Shown: in pieces, positions 34,147 to 43,335 of the stretch
Layout: every line of letters begins with the position of its first letter
How positions within the stretch are numbered: position 1 is the stretch's first letter
Source: JAUVUV01 sp964548275
GTDB taxonomy: Bacteria > Gemmatimonadota > Glassbacteria > GWA2-58-10
DNA: 59,774 nt
Direction: 5' to 3'
Assembly (NCBI GenBank): GCA_964548275.1
Contig: CAZJQI010000024.1
Span: 1-59,774 of the forward strand
Notes under the pieces: generated by a model
Databases searched by the model: none
Seen by the model: only the letters and a program-made list of their open reading frames with translations
What the model was told of the DNA's origin: nothing
Translations under genes and position numbers: made by a program

Positions 34147-36627
34147 ATGTTTTTTATCCGCCTGATGTTCTGTCTGTTGCCCGCTGTTTTGCTGGTTTTC
34201 TCCTCGCTTATCGCCCGGGATTCAAATGTCCCCGCTGGAGCGCGAATCCTTTTCGAGGATACCTTTCACCATTCCGAATGGCAAGGCGCGAAAGTGGATG
34301 ATGGAGATGAATTCGGGCTGAGCGGCCGCGTGCTTGTGCCGGTTGGTTTCGAGAATACAGTCCGGTTCGAGCGCGAGGTTGATTTCACTCTCGAAGAGGA
34401 AAATTTCATCAATTTCCAGTTCATCTGCGCAGGTTACCAGCGCCTGCGTATCCTTGCCTGGGCCGATGGTCAGGAGAGTCCGAAAAGAGTTGCGATCACG
34501 CATTTCAGCCCTGGAGAAGCCTGCAATGTCGATATTCCGGTGGAGGGCAATTTCCACAACTATCACTGGCGGCAGGGTGATTACAGCAGCCTGAATCCAG
34601 GCGAGCGTATCCAGCGGCTTGCCCTGGATTTTTCGCTGGCAGAAAAGGTCCCGGCCAAAGTCGCTGTGGGCAAGATCACAGTGTACAGCCTCACCGGGCA
34701 GGTCCACAGGGAGCGTTTCGAGCGCTCGCTCGAACAGGCCCGCAACGCCGTAGAGAAAATTCCGGGATCTCTGGCAAGCCGCGGAGAGCGTCTTGGAGAG
34801 CGTATCGACAAAATAGCCGATGTTTTCCAGAAACTCCCTGAAGGCCGGCAGGAGCAGAACTTGAAAGAGTTTACCGGCAGGCTTGCTACGGTAACAGACG
34901 CAGCCAGCCGGCTGGACGACTACTACGAGCCTGCAGCACGCCACGCGCCGCATATTGAAAGGCTCGATTACTGCGTGGGCGCTGAAACCAGCTTGCGCCG
35001 GGTAACTCACCTGGACCCTCACCTTCGCTTTAAAGGGCAGGTGCCGGCCGCGCCTCAAATTGCCCTTGCCGCCAACGAGCACGAGGCTTTCCAGCTTGTG
35101 GTCCTGCCTTTCGACTGTTTCCTTCAGGACGTGCAGGTCTCTGTGTCCGGTCTGGTTTGTGAGGTGGGCCGTATCGACCGATCGAACATCTCCGTGGGCA
35201 AGGTAATCCCTGTGCGAACTCAGCTTTCCCCCCACTCCAACGGTACTGATCTGGGCTGGGTGCCGGACGTGATTATGCCGCTGGAGGAGGGAGAAAGTTT
35301 CGATGTCTCCCCGGAGGGCGAAATCCCGCTCTGGGTCAGCGTGTACGCCCCTGCGGGAACCCCTGCCGGTAGATACAGCGGCACGCTGACTGTTTCCCCG
35401 CGTAACAGCCACTCCACTGAAGTGCCGATTCAGGCCACTGTCTGGGACTACGAGATCCCGCTCAGGGGCATGTTCCGCACCCAGGGCCATTTCTCTATTG
35501 AGGAGGTGGAGGCTTACTACAACCGGAATATGGATACCGGGTGGCTGAAAGATTGGTACTCGTTCTGGCTGGATTACCGTTTCGACCCGGTCGGGCAGTA
35601 TTCGGGCTATCTCACTCCCCAGCCGGAGCTTATCCCGTTTTGCGTGCAAAGGGGTCTGAAAACGATCAATCTCGGTGGGTTCTCCGGCGTGGGAGAGGTC
35701 GACCAGGCGGCCCTGGACAGTGTTTACCGCTTTATTGCAGACAACGGCTGGCTCGAATACAGCTATGTCTATATCGGGGACGAGACCGACAATTTCGCCC
35801 TGATGCGCACCAAAGCCGATGTGATCCATGCCCGCTATCCGGGGGTGAAAGTGATGATCGGCGGCAGTATCCCGCGCCAGGAGCTGATCGGTTATATCGA
35901 TGTCTGGGACCCGGTCATGCGCCCCGGGGGAGTCTACGGGTTCGCTCCCGAGCCCTGCCGCGAGGCCCTGGCCAGAGGAGAGGAGGTTCTCTGGTATGTC
36001 TGTATCGCTCCGCACCCGCCCTATCCGAATGTCCAGATGGAGGATCCCCTGGTGGATTCGCGCTCGTTTTTCTGGATGACATACAAGTACGATATAATGG
36101 GCTACGAATACTGGGGCTACAATGTTTGGGCAAAAAATGTCAGGCCTGCGGGCAGTCCGCGCTGGCCGGATATCGAATGGGACAGCTACTCTTACGACCA
36201 TACCAACGGTGACGGCCAGCTCTGCTATCCCGGGCCTGACGGCCTGCCCTGGGCCTCGGTGCGCCTGGCTGTGAACCGCGACGGTATCGAGGACTGGGAG
36301 GTGCTCTGGCTGGCCGAGGACCTGGCCCGGACAGCCTCGGAGCTGGGCCTTGACCGGAAAAAGAATGTTGCCGAACTCATCCGGCGAGCCCGCGAGCTTG
36401 CCGACATACCGGATGTGGTAGTCAAAGACTTGACCCACTACACCAAGAGCCCCCGCACGATCCTCGAGCACCGGGCCGAGGCAAGCCGGGTGATTGTCGC
36501 TCTGCAGGAAGCAATCGGAAAGGAGAAGGCTGCGCAGTACAGGCAGCGCCACATCTCTCAGAGAAAGGAGCTCGAGAAGAAAAGCCTCGAGCGTAATATC
36601 GAAAGAGCAAAACGGGAGATGAAATAA
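34147..36627 (+). CDS. Exported DUF4091 (GH123-like) protein
   Basis: The 826-aa precursor has a signal peptide (IRLMFCLLPAVLLVFSSLIA) and an N-terminal beta-sandwich (residues about 30-200), then a helical linker. A DUF4091/GH123-like region follows, recognised by ALAANEHEAFQLVVLP, EIPLWVSVYAPAGTPAGRYSGTLTV, the barrel segments SYVYIGDETDNF, YKYDIMGYEYWGYNVW and DGLPWASVRLAVNRDGIEDWEVLW. The Asp/Glu pair of 'GDET' lies where GH123 acts on GalNAc. The C-terminus is a basic coiled coil (KELEKKSLERNIERAKREMK). The family is thought to include glycoside hydrolases; the substrate is unknown. GGAGG precedes the ATG, and it opens a plus-strand sugar operon. Confidence 0.85.
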   Translation: MFFIRLMFCLLPAVLLVFSSLIARDSNVPAGARILFEDTFHHSEWQGAKVDDGDEFGLSGRVLVPVGFENTVRFEREVDFTLEEENFINFQFICAGYQRLRILAWADGQESPKRVAITHFSPGEACNVDIPVEGNFHNYHWRQGDYSSLNPGERIQRLALDFSLAEKVPAKVAVGKITVYSLTGQVHRERFERSLEQARNAVEKIPGSLASRGERLGERIDKIADVFQKLPEGRQEQNLKEFTGRLATVTDAASRLDDYYEPAARHAPHIERLDYCVGAETSLRRVTHLDPHLRFKGQVPAAPQIALAANEHEAFQLVVLPFDCFLQDVQVSVSGLVCEVGRIDRSNISVGKVIPVRTQLSPHSNGTDLGWVPDVIMPLEEGESFDVSPEGEIPLWVSVYAPAGTPAGRYSGTLTVSPRNSHSTEVPIQATVWDYEIPLRGMFRTQGHFSIEEVEAYYNRNMDTGWLKDWYSFWLDYRFDPVGQYSGYLTPQPELIPFCVQRGLKTINLGGFSGVGEVDQAALDSVYRFIADNGWLEYSYVYIGDETDNFALMRTKADVIHARYPGVKVMIGGSIPRQELIGYIDVWDPVMRPGGVYGFAPEPCREALARGEEVLWYVCIAPHPPYPNVQMEDPLVDSRSFFWMTYKYDIMGYEYWGYNVWAKNVRPAGSPRWPDIEWDSYSYDHTNGDGQLCYPGPDGLPWASVRLAVNRDGIEDWEVLWLAEDLARTASELGLDRKKNVAELIRRARELADIPDVVVKDLTHYTKSPRTILEHRAEASRVIVALQEAIGKEKAAQYRQRHISQRKELEKKSLERNIERAKREMK

Positions 36628-36715
36628 AGCCGGTCGGTTCAAAATAGACCGGATCACGCATTTTTTTCATCAACCCTGTTACTTCCTTTCAGTTAACGTA
36701 TCTCCAGGAGGTGTA

Positions 36716-37957
36716 ATGATGAGTAACTCCCGGGAGAAAAAAAGTATCAGCCGCCGCCGGTTCGTTACCGGTGTTTCCGGCGTGGCCGCAGCACTTGCCG
36801 CTGCTCCTTCGGTAATTGCACAGAACAAAACCAAAGAATTCAAAAAGTCTGACAGGCTTGTCAGGATCGGAGTGATAGGGGGGCGTTTCGGCTGCGAATT
36901 CTACTGGCACGAGCACCCGCACAGCCAGGTCACCGCCCTCTGCGATCTTCGTGATGACCGGATTGGGCGGCTCAAGCAAACCTACCGGTGTGATGTCGCC
37001 TACAAGGATTACAGGGAACTGATCGCTGATAAAAACGTGGATGCCGTGGGAGTATTTACCCCGATGCCCCTTCACGTGCCCATGGCTGTGGCGGCGATGA
37101 AAGCTGGCAAGCACGTGATCAGCGCCGTTGCCGCAGGAATGAATGAAGAAGAGTGTGTGGTGCTGCTGGAAACAGTGAAAAAAACCGGCGCGATCTACAT
37201 GATGGCCGAAACCAGCTATTACCGGCCGGAAATTATCACCTGCCGCCAGTGGGCCGGAGAGAAAAAATTCGGCGAAATAATCTATTCAGAGGCGGAGTAC
37301 CATCATGACGGGATAGAAGCCTACTGGTTCAACGATGACGGAACTCTGACCTGGCGCCATGGGCTGCCGCCGTTGCACTATCCCACGCACGCCACCGGCA
37401 TGGTTGTCCCGGTCACCGGGGAGCGCCTGGTCGAGGTGACAGCGATCGGCTGGGGTGACGGTGCAGAGATTCAGAGTCCCAATCAGTACAATAATCCTTT
37501 CTGGAATGAAGCCGGGCTGTTTAAAACCAGCCGAGGCCATGCCTCGCGTATCTCTGTTTTCCGCAGAGTGGCCTCCGGAGGAGCCGAGCGGGGCCAGTTC
37601 TTCGGAACCGAGATGTCCTACTACATGCCCCGGCCCGGCGACACCCCTTCCATGGTCGCGCGGCGCGAGAAAGGCACCGTGGTCAAGAATAAATACGTGG
37701 AAAGCAAAATAATAACGGAAAGATACCACCAGCCGAACCACTGGGAGATGCTGCCTGAGCCGCTGCGACACCCTTCAGGCCACGGGGGCTCCCATACATT
37801 TTTAACCCATGAATTCGTTATGTCCGTTCTTGAAAAAAGGCAGCCTGAAATCAATGTCTACGAGGCATTGGCCTATACCATACCCGGTTTCTACGCCCAT
37901 AAATCCGCTCTGGAGGGCGGGAAGACCTATAAGATCCCTGATTACGGCAGAAGCTGA
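36716..37957 (+). CDS. Tat-exported Gfo/Idh/MocA-family oxidoreductase
   Basis: The 413-aa precursor has the Tat signal SRRRFVTGVSGVAAALAAAP. The Rossmann domain begins RIGVIGGRFGCEFYWHEHP, and the substrate domain contains the catalytic-type EPVAAG-like segment (HVISAVAAGMNEEEC; the usual EKP Lys is not in place) and EAEYHHD. These NAD(P)-dependent enzymes act on sugars and inositols; exported members are typical of FCB/Planctomycetes genomes. AGGAGG lies just before a double ATG, of which the second (36719) is equally possible. It follows the DUF4091 gene by about 90 bp and precedes a sugar isomerase-like gene. Confidence 0.88.
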   Translation: MMSNSREKKSISRRRFVTGVSGVAAALAAAPSVIAQNKTKEFKKSDRLVRIGVIGGRFGCEFYWHEHPHSQVTALCDLRDDRIGRLKQTYRCDVAYKDYRELIADKNVDAVGVFTPMPLHVPMAVAAMKAGKHVISAVAAGMNEEECVVLLETVKKTGAIYMMAETSYYRPEIITCRQWAGEKKFGEIIYSEAEYHHDGIEAYWFNDDGTLTWRHGLPPLHYPTHATGMVVPVTGERLVEVTAIGWGDGAEIQSPNQYNNPFWNEAGLFKTSRGHASRISVFRRVASGGAERGQFFGTEMSYYMPRPGDTPSMVARREKGTVVKNKYVESKIITERYHQPNHWEMLPEPLRHPSGHGGSHTFLTHEFVMSVLEKRQPEINVYEALAYTIPGFYAHKSALEGGKTYKIPDYGRS

Positions 37958-38074
37958 AATACCAACAGCCCATCTTTGATTGTTTCAGAAAGATCGAGTT
38001 GCTATATTGCATATCAGCACCTGTAACACCCTAATATTAAAGGTCTTCCATTTACAGAATAAATCGGAGGGAAA

Positions 38075-39004
38075 ATGGGAAAAGATCGAATGGATCGCCG
38101 CGATTTCCTCAACCGGCTCGGCCTGACAGGCCTGGCTCTCGGCTTGGGTGCAACGGGCTGCGGAGGTGGCCGGGAGCAAGCGCAGGCCGGATCGGGGGCA
38201 AAAGAACCGTTGGAGCCTTTAGACAGCGGTCCAAAAGTGGGCCTGTGCACAATCGCTTTTCAGGACCGGCCGTTTTACGAGGTGCTCGAACTGGCTGCCG
38301 GGGTCGGTTTCCACGGTGTTGAGCCCTGGGGCAAGCCGGACCACCTGCCGCTTACCCGCACTGATGACGAGGTCAAAGCGGTAAGAGACAAGATCGCCGA
38401 ACTGGGGATGGAAACCAGCCACTACGGTTGCTACGTGTGGCTCGGGGACGGCCAGAAACCGGAAGATAAAGACAAAGATATGGATAGAGCAATCCAGATC
38501 ACCAGACTCCTCGGCACGAATATCTGCCGCATCTGGGCAGGCACCAAAAACAGCGAACTGATGAGTGAGGATGAATGGAAACTGATGGTCGATGACGGCA
38601 AAAGATTCTGCGCAAGGGCCGAGGATGCAGGCATTTTGCTTGCCATGGAGATGCACTCGAACAGCGTAACCAACAAAGCCGCTGCCATGGTGGAGCTGAT
38701 CGAGTGGGTGGGGAGTCCCGCGCTCAAGGCAAACTACCAGATTCTGAACAGTAGCGAGGACCCATACGAGCGGGCCCGCGTCGCCGGGCCGCACGTGGTC
38801 ATGGTGCACGCCCAGAACGACAGCGCCGGGCGGGGGCAGCCGCTGATCTGCGAGGGCACGGTGGATTTCCAGAAAATTTACGACATCCTCAAACCTTTCG
38901 GGTTCAAGGGCTATTTCGAGGTCGAGTTCGTGCGGGGCAAGACCTACGAGGAAAAGGTGGAGGCTCTGAGGGCGGACTGCGCATGTTTGAAGGGGATCAG
39001 CTAG
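38075..39004 (+). CDS. Tat-exported sugar phosphate isomerase/epimerase-like TIM barrel
   Basis: The 309-aa precursor has the signal MDRRDFLNRLGLTGLALGLGATGC, combining a twin-arginine motif with a lipobox. The xylose-isomerase-like barrel shows VGLCTIAFQDRPFYEVLELAAGVGFHGVEPWG, the ligand strands LLAMEMHSN and HVVMVHAQND, and GYFEVEFVRG at the end. The conserved His and Glu can bind a metal. The partner in the same operon is the Gfo/Idh/MocA protein. GGAGG is 5 nt before the ATG. A GGGGCACG terminator hairpin follows. Confidence 0.87.
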   Translation: MGKDRMDRRDFLNRLGLTGLALGLGATGCGGGREQAQAGSGAKEPLEPLDSGPKVGLCTIAFQDRPFYEVLELAAGVGFHGVEPWGKPDHLPLTRTDDEVKAVRDKIAELGMETSHYGCYVWLGDGQKPEDKDKDMDRAIQITRLLGTNICRIWAGTKNSELMSEDEWKLMVDDGKRFCARAEDAGILLAMEMHSNSVTNKAAAMVELIEWVGSPALKANYQILNSSEDPYERARVAGPHVVMVHAQNDSAGRGQPLICEGTVDFQKIYDILKPFGFKGYFEVEFVRGKTYEEKVEALRADCACLKGIS

Positions 39005-39039
39005 CTGTCAGGATAAGACGGATATTAATTGAAAAATAA

Positions 39040-39063
39040 AGGGGCACGCTATGCCGTGCCCCT
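39040..39063 (+). terminator. GGGGCACG hairpin terminator
   Basis: AGGGGCACG (39040-39048) pairs with CGTGCCCCT (39055-39063), followed by GATTTTTAGG. The surrounding 39 bp (39028-39066) are nearly identical to 47294-47332, next to the symporter gene. Confidence 0.82.
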
Positions 39064-39135
39064 GATTTTTAGGATGAGATCGGACGGAATAAAATTAACC
39101 CTACGGTATTATTAAATATCTAAAATATATAAATT

Positions 39136-42100
39136 TCAATACCCTAAATTTCTTTTGTGTGTTTTTGTATCTTCTAGTTTTGCCTCTTCTTCGTAGCCTT
39201 CTGCGATATTAAAAAGTATTAAAGCAGTTTGAGGAAATTTAGTGGTAATATTTTCGGCCATCTTTCTATATTTATCTGAAAGCTTTCTCTCTTGCTCGCC
39301 ACCCTCATATCTACTTTTTGAAACTACCCCTCGATTATTATAAACCTGTATTGAAAACCCAGTATTAATGTCCTTACTTTTTATTGTCTCAATTACCTTA
39401 CAAACTGGCTCTGGTGGCCAATTATTATTTTTGTCTGCAGGAGAGTTGGCCAATATCATACCAATATGTTGGTCTCCTATCTCCAAACGATTTGTCCCCA
39501 TACATAATTCCCGAGCTTTTTCAATCCAACAATTTAAAGTGTTCTCATCAATTGTAGCATCATTTTTTAAACCCGGAATCTTTTTCCAAGAATGCAATAA
39601 CTGCCAACCATTTCCAGCTCTATTTTTTTCCTGTTCGGACAAAGAAGAATCATCTTCATCGCTTTCAGACCCCTCTTTTGTATCTCTCGGACGATATACA
39701 ATACTGATTACTTCTGCGAAAAAATTTGGGTCTTCTGAAAGAAAATCATGTAAAACAAAAGATCTATTCTCGTTATACTGTAATAGTGGAAGAAAGAACC
39801 ACTCAAGTCTTCCTAGCCTATTACGATCAATATCGACTCTTTTGTATAATTCTTGTAAAATCATCTCGATGGTATGCGGTACCAAGTGATTTAGATTTAT
39901 TAATCCCTTCGACGTGAGATTTTCAATATCTTCTAATACTTTAATAAATTCCTCACTAGAGATGTCTTCTGATTCAAATTCTAATAAATTAAGTGCTACC
40001 AAAGGTCTTTTTACTTCAATTAGCTTCCGAACGGCGAATACTTTTTCTTCAGTACTCAGATTAAATCTGTGTGGCGATAATTTGGACCAATACTCTTCCT
40101 CTACTTGATCTCCGAATGATTTAACCTTTTTCCATGTAACCATAGACTCTTCAAGACCCATGAGAAACAGAGCGATTGATCGGGATTCCCAGTTTTCTTT
40201 ATTAATAAGTAAGTACATTTCCTCTACCCAAGATTCCCCCTTAGTAGCTTGAATTCGGGATATAAATGCCATTCCAAAGTAATTTAAACCTTCATTATCG
40301 GTTTGTAATGAAGCTCTTATTATCAAAGAAATTTGATCATTATCGGTTATTTCCTTAGCTGCTGCTATTCCGACAGTATGTGGATATTCAACCTTGGAGG
40401 CTATATCGACAAGACCAGGCATACTTTTTTCAAGAATAATTTGTTTTATTGCTTCCGAACGAGCAGTTTGAATCTTTTTATCATAAGCTTTAAACTCTTT
40501 TGGTCTACCCTCTGGTAGCTGAGGCCACTGATCATCAAATAACCACTTGTATTTTTCAACTACATCATCTTGTAGCAACAAATTATAAATCTCTTCAATT
40601 CTGAAAATCTCATCTACTGCGAGAAGCCCCGGTCCTTCAGTAAAGGTTTTGTTACGAAATAGGATTTCTTTCAATTTATTCACAATTTTTAACCCTCTAC
40701 CCGAAAGAGATTTATCTCTAGCGCAATTTTCCAAAATATTTAATAAACTCGATCTATCCTCAGTAGAGAATGTGCTTAATTTGTCAATTACTATTATCCA
40801 TCTATCCTCGTCACAATCAATGTTTTCTTGTAGCAAATCTGCTATCATTCTTACATTATTAAATACCTCAAGGTTTGTAGGTGGCCCATATTTTAGGCTT
40901 TTGTAATTTCGCCATTTAGGTGAATAGATAGGTGTAGCAAAATCATGCATTTTCGGTATAATATCTACTAGGAGTGTCCATCCGACTTCCGGTTCAGAAA
41001 AAAATAATGCTTTAATTGCATCTACTCGCTGCTCAAAACTCGCAGAAGTCTGTGGAAACCAAATGCAATAGATATTTCTAAGTGTATTTTGTGGACGATT
41101 TGACAATCTTCCGCCAGGATCAAGACTAGCCAATTCTCCTAAAATCATAGTAACCTTACCAAGGTATCTTGGAGACCAAGCCAGTACTTCTAATGCCCAT
41201 AGCAATCCTGTATGTGGACTGCTTCCAAGAAATCCCTCTTCTGCAAACATACGCATTATCGAAGGCTTTTCTTTGTCTAATGAATCTTCGACCGCATTTA
41301 TAAAAATCTCTGGTGCAGCTTCAGCTATTATAGGTAGTACATCTTCTAAAGAACACCATAGAATTCCATCTGATTCAAATAGCAAGTCGCGTACAATAGA
41401 AGATACGTATGTGTTTGGATTTTTACTGAAGCTGAAGCAGAATTTATCTGAAAATGTTGATAGAATCGCCAAGCTCTGTGCCAGTCCTATCCGTAGATTA
41501 TCTGAATAAGGAGACTTTTTACCGTATAATTCTGTATCCCAACGCTTGTCTGGCTCCAGTTCAAAACGAGGTTTTGGATTCCCAAGAACATCCATAATAG
41601 CACTTTTAAGTCTATCAAGGTCTTTTTCCGTTAAATACCGGCCGATCCTTGACCATGTATCTATGGCAGAGGTAAGTTTCCAAGAACCACTAACGAATTG
41701 TAAAGGTGAATCGGAAATATCTATCCAATTACTCAAATTGTCAGTAACTTCCTCGTAAGTTTTACCTGAGATTTTTGCAATAATTTTTTTATCACCTTCT
41801 TTATCGTCTTCCCAATACCCAGTAAGTAAAGCCGGAATAATAACCCTTGCATTTTTTGGAATTGACCATACTGGTGGTTTATATGTTAAAGCAGGGATTA
41901 GTAATCTACGTAGAACCGTTAGCGACCTTCCTGAATTTTGAGCCAATTTTTCAGCTTCTTCTTTATTTATACCCATTTTTTGGATTGCTTTAACAAAAGG
42001 TTCCCAAGTTAGCCAGCCAAGTTCTTCGATTTCTTGATTGTTCAACTCCCCGTAAATTCCCTCAGGGCCAAGAGGAACAAATACATGGTGCCCATTCCCT

Positions 42101-42939
42101 ACAGCAATTTGTGCCAATCCAGGTAAATCAATATTTAAAACAATTATCTGTTGTGGTTCTTTCATATTGGCTAGGATTCTCATACTATTTTCGTCTGAAA
42201 CAATAATTGCACGTGATTTCCAAACCTCCCTTACTTCTTCTGGCATCGATGATAACGCCGCATAGAAAAAAGCTATAGACTCTTCTTTACTCTGGCTTCT
42301 GACAGCATGCAAATCAGCACGCGCTGAAAGCCATTCATCTATTTTTTCTAAATGCTTGTTTCGACCTGCTATTATTAGATCGATATTTAAAGGAGGTTTA
42401 GTTGCTTGTGACCATTCACGCCAATGAGTCTCCAGGCTCTTAATATTTGACGGGTATTTGCCTATTTCTTCTGCAAGCCATCTCCCTACTGAAGGTACTA
42501 GCTCTAGCCATTGCTCTAAATCGATTCCGTCATATACCTTTATATCTTTCCAGTTATTTTCTTCTTTTTTTTCTTTAACCCAATCTTCTTTATCTGCCCA
42601 GATCCTAGTGGTAACGAAAATGAAAGTTGAATTATCCCTTTCATCTTTTCTAGTTGCAGCAGTTCTCTTATCATAATCCTTATTAGCTTTATTTTTCTGA
42701 TTTTGATTAACGCTCACTTCCCATTTGGAAATTCCTTCCGGTATATAAGCGTTCCCCGTTTTTGTTTCTAATGTACCATCCCAGCCTTTCTGCTGTATGC
42801 TTTCGCCGGCAGGGAATCTTAGATTACCCTGCAAACCAACACAGGCAAGAATTAGTCTTCTGACAAGCAAAGGCAATAGTTCTTGACTGACCCGCCTGTC
42901 AGACCAATAGTTTAAATCTTTTGCAGTTATCCAGTGCAT
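39136..42939 (-). CDS. Giant protein with nuclease-like N-terminus and degenerate NTPase-like region; candidate defence protein
   Basis: The product is about 1267 aa from the ATG at 42939 (MHWITAKDLNYWSDRRVSQELLPLLVRRLI). Upstream ATGs up to 43059 have no better ribosome-binding site and run into a terminator. Residues 50-95 (GWDGTLET...IPEGISKWEVSVN...KANKDYDKRT) look like a PD-(D/E)xK-type core (Asp54, Glu74, ExS instead of ExK, Lys84). Then comes DGIDLEQWLELVPSVGRWLAEEIG. From about 195, LHAVRSQSKEESIAFFYAAL resembles a P-loop that has lost the GKT signature, and NSGRSLTVLRRLL resembles a STAND-type helix. The rest is an alpha-helical repeat-like sensor of about 900 aa. I do not recognise a named family. 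It is clearly AT-richer than its neighbours and appears inserted into a sugar locus. An anti-phage role is inference. Confidence 0.65.
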   Translation of the reverse strand: MHWITAKDLNYWSDRRVSQELLPLLVRRLILACVGLQGNLRFPAGESIQQKGWDGTLETKTGNAYIPEGISKWEVSVNQNQKNKANKDYDKRTAATRKDERDNSTFIFVTTRIWADKEDWVKEKKEENNWKDIKVYDGIDLEQWLELVPSVGRWLAEEIGKYPSNIKSLETHWREWSQATKPPLNIDLIIAGRNKHLEKIDEWLSARADLHAVRSQSKEESIAFFYAALSSMPEEVREVWKSRAIIVSDENSMRILANMKEPQQIIVLNIDLPGLAQIAVGNGHHVFVPLGPEGIYGELNNQEIEELGWLTWEPFVKAIQKMGINKEEAEKLAQNSGRSLTVLRRLLIPALTYKPPVWSIPKNARVIIPALLTGYWEDDKEGDKKIIAKISGKTYEEVTDNLSNWIDISDSPLQFVSGSWKLTSAIDTWSRIGRYLTEKDLDRLKSAIMDVLGNPKPRFELEPDKRWDTELYGKKSPYSDNLRIGLAQSLAILSTFSDKFCFSFSKNPNTYVSSIVRDLLFESDGILWCSLEDVLPIIAEAAPEIFINAVEDSLDKEKPSIMRMFAEEGFLGSSPHTGLLWALEVLAWSPRYLGKVTMILGELASLDPGGRLSNRPQNTLRNIYCIWFPQTSASFEQRVDAIKALFFSEPEVGWTLLVDIIPKMHDFATPIYSPKWRNYKSLKYGPPTNLEVFNNVRMIADLLQENIDCDEDRWIIVIDKLSTFSTEDRSSLLNILENCARDKSLSGRGLKIVNKLKEILFRNKTFTEGPGLLAVDEIFRIEEIYNLLLQDDVVEKYKWLFDDQWPQLPEGRPKEFKAYDKKIQTARSEAIKQIILEKSMPGLVDIASKVEYPHTVGIAAAKEITDNDQISLIIRASLQTDNEGLNYFGMAFISRIQATKGESWVEEMYLLINKENWESRSIALFLMGLEESMVTWKKVKSFGDQVEEEYWSKLSPHRFNLSTEEKVFAVRKLIEVKRPLVALNLLEFESEDISSEEFIKVLEDIENLTSKGLINLNHLVPHTIEMILQELYKRVDIDRNRLGRLEWFFLPLLQYNENRSFVLHDFLSEDPNFFAEVISIVYRPRDTKEGSESDEDDSSLSEQEKNRAGNGWQLLHSWKKIPGLKNDATIDENTLNCWIEKARELCMGTNRLEIGDQHIGMILANSPADKNNNWPPEPVCKVIETIKSKDINTGFSIQVYNNRGVVSKSRYEGGEQERKLSDKYRKMAENITTKFPQTALILFNIAEGYEEEAKLEDTKTHKRNLGY

Positions 42940-43051
42940 AGTTTTTCTACTGAGGCATAATTTTTTTGGAAATGCCATTATTTTATTATGGTATTCATTA
43001 GGTTGCATGTCAATAATACCATGTAGCTGCCGTATTGTAGTATAAAAAAAA

Positions 43052-43069
43052 GCAGACACTCGTGTCTGC
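43052..43069 (-). terminator. Terminator upstream of the giant gene
   Basis: GCAGACAC (43052-43059) pairs with GTGTCTGC (43062-43069). On the minus strand it is followed by T8. It stops transcription from the Tat TIM-barrel genes before the giant gene, which must therefore have its own promoter between 43051 and 42940. Confidence 0.85.
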
Positions 43070-43104
43070 CTTTGTTGAATTTTTGATATTTTCTTGTTCT
43101 TGTC

Positions 43105-43215
43105 TTAGTCTATCACCTGCTCCCAGCCTGACCTGGAAAGAATCCTGTAGAGCACAAAAACATCACTGCAGCCAGAGCAACCACCGCCGGGCCTAACTGA
43201 CCTGTTTCCGGGTCG
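43105..43215 (-). pseudogene. Remnant of the 3' end of an SSS symporter gene
   Basis: In the minus-strand frame ending at TAA (43105-43107) the sequence reads VFVLYRILSRSGWEQVID. This closely matches the C-terminus of the intact symporter encoded at 47361-49121 (VFVLYRILSKVGWEQVTD). A one-base deletion just upstream shifts the frame; beyond it ALAAVM matches the intact ALAAVM. Similarity fades after about 43215. The remaining 43216-43335 shows no gene. Confidence 0.8.
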
Positions 43216-43335
43216 AAAGCGCCAGTCGGAAACGTGGCAAATAACGGCAGTCGGCTCAAGAGGGGCGGGTCATTCCCAACTGTCCCTGAAAGATGATACG
43301 AAACGGCTGTGATACCGGGATTATAGCCATGCTGG

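Noticed and set aside
34222..36657. 811-codon open frame on the minus strand
   Set aside because: It is a shadow of the DUF4091 gene: the plus-strand product has a signal peptide, domain motifs and a ribosome-binding site, while the antisense product shows no family features.
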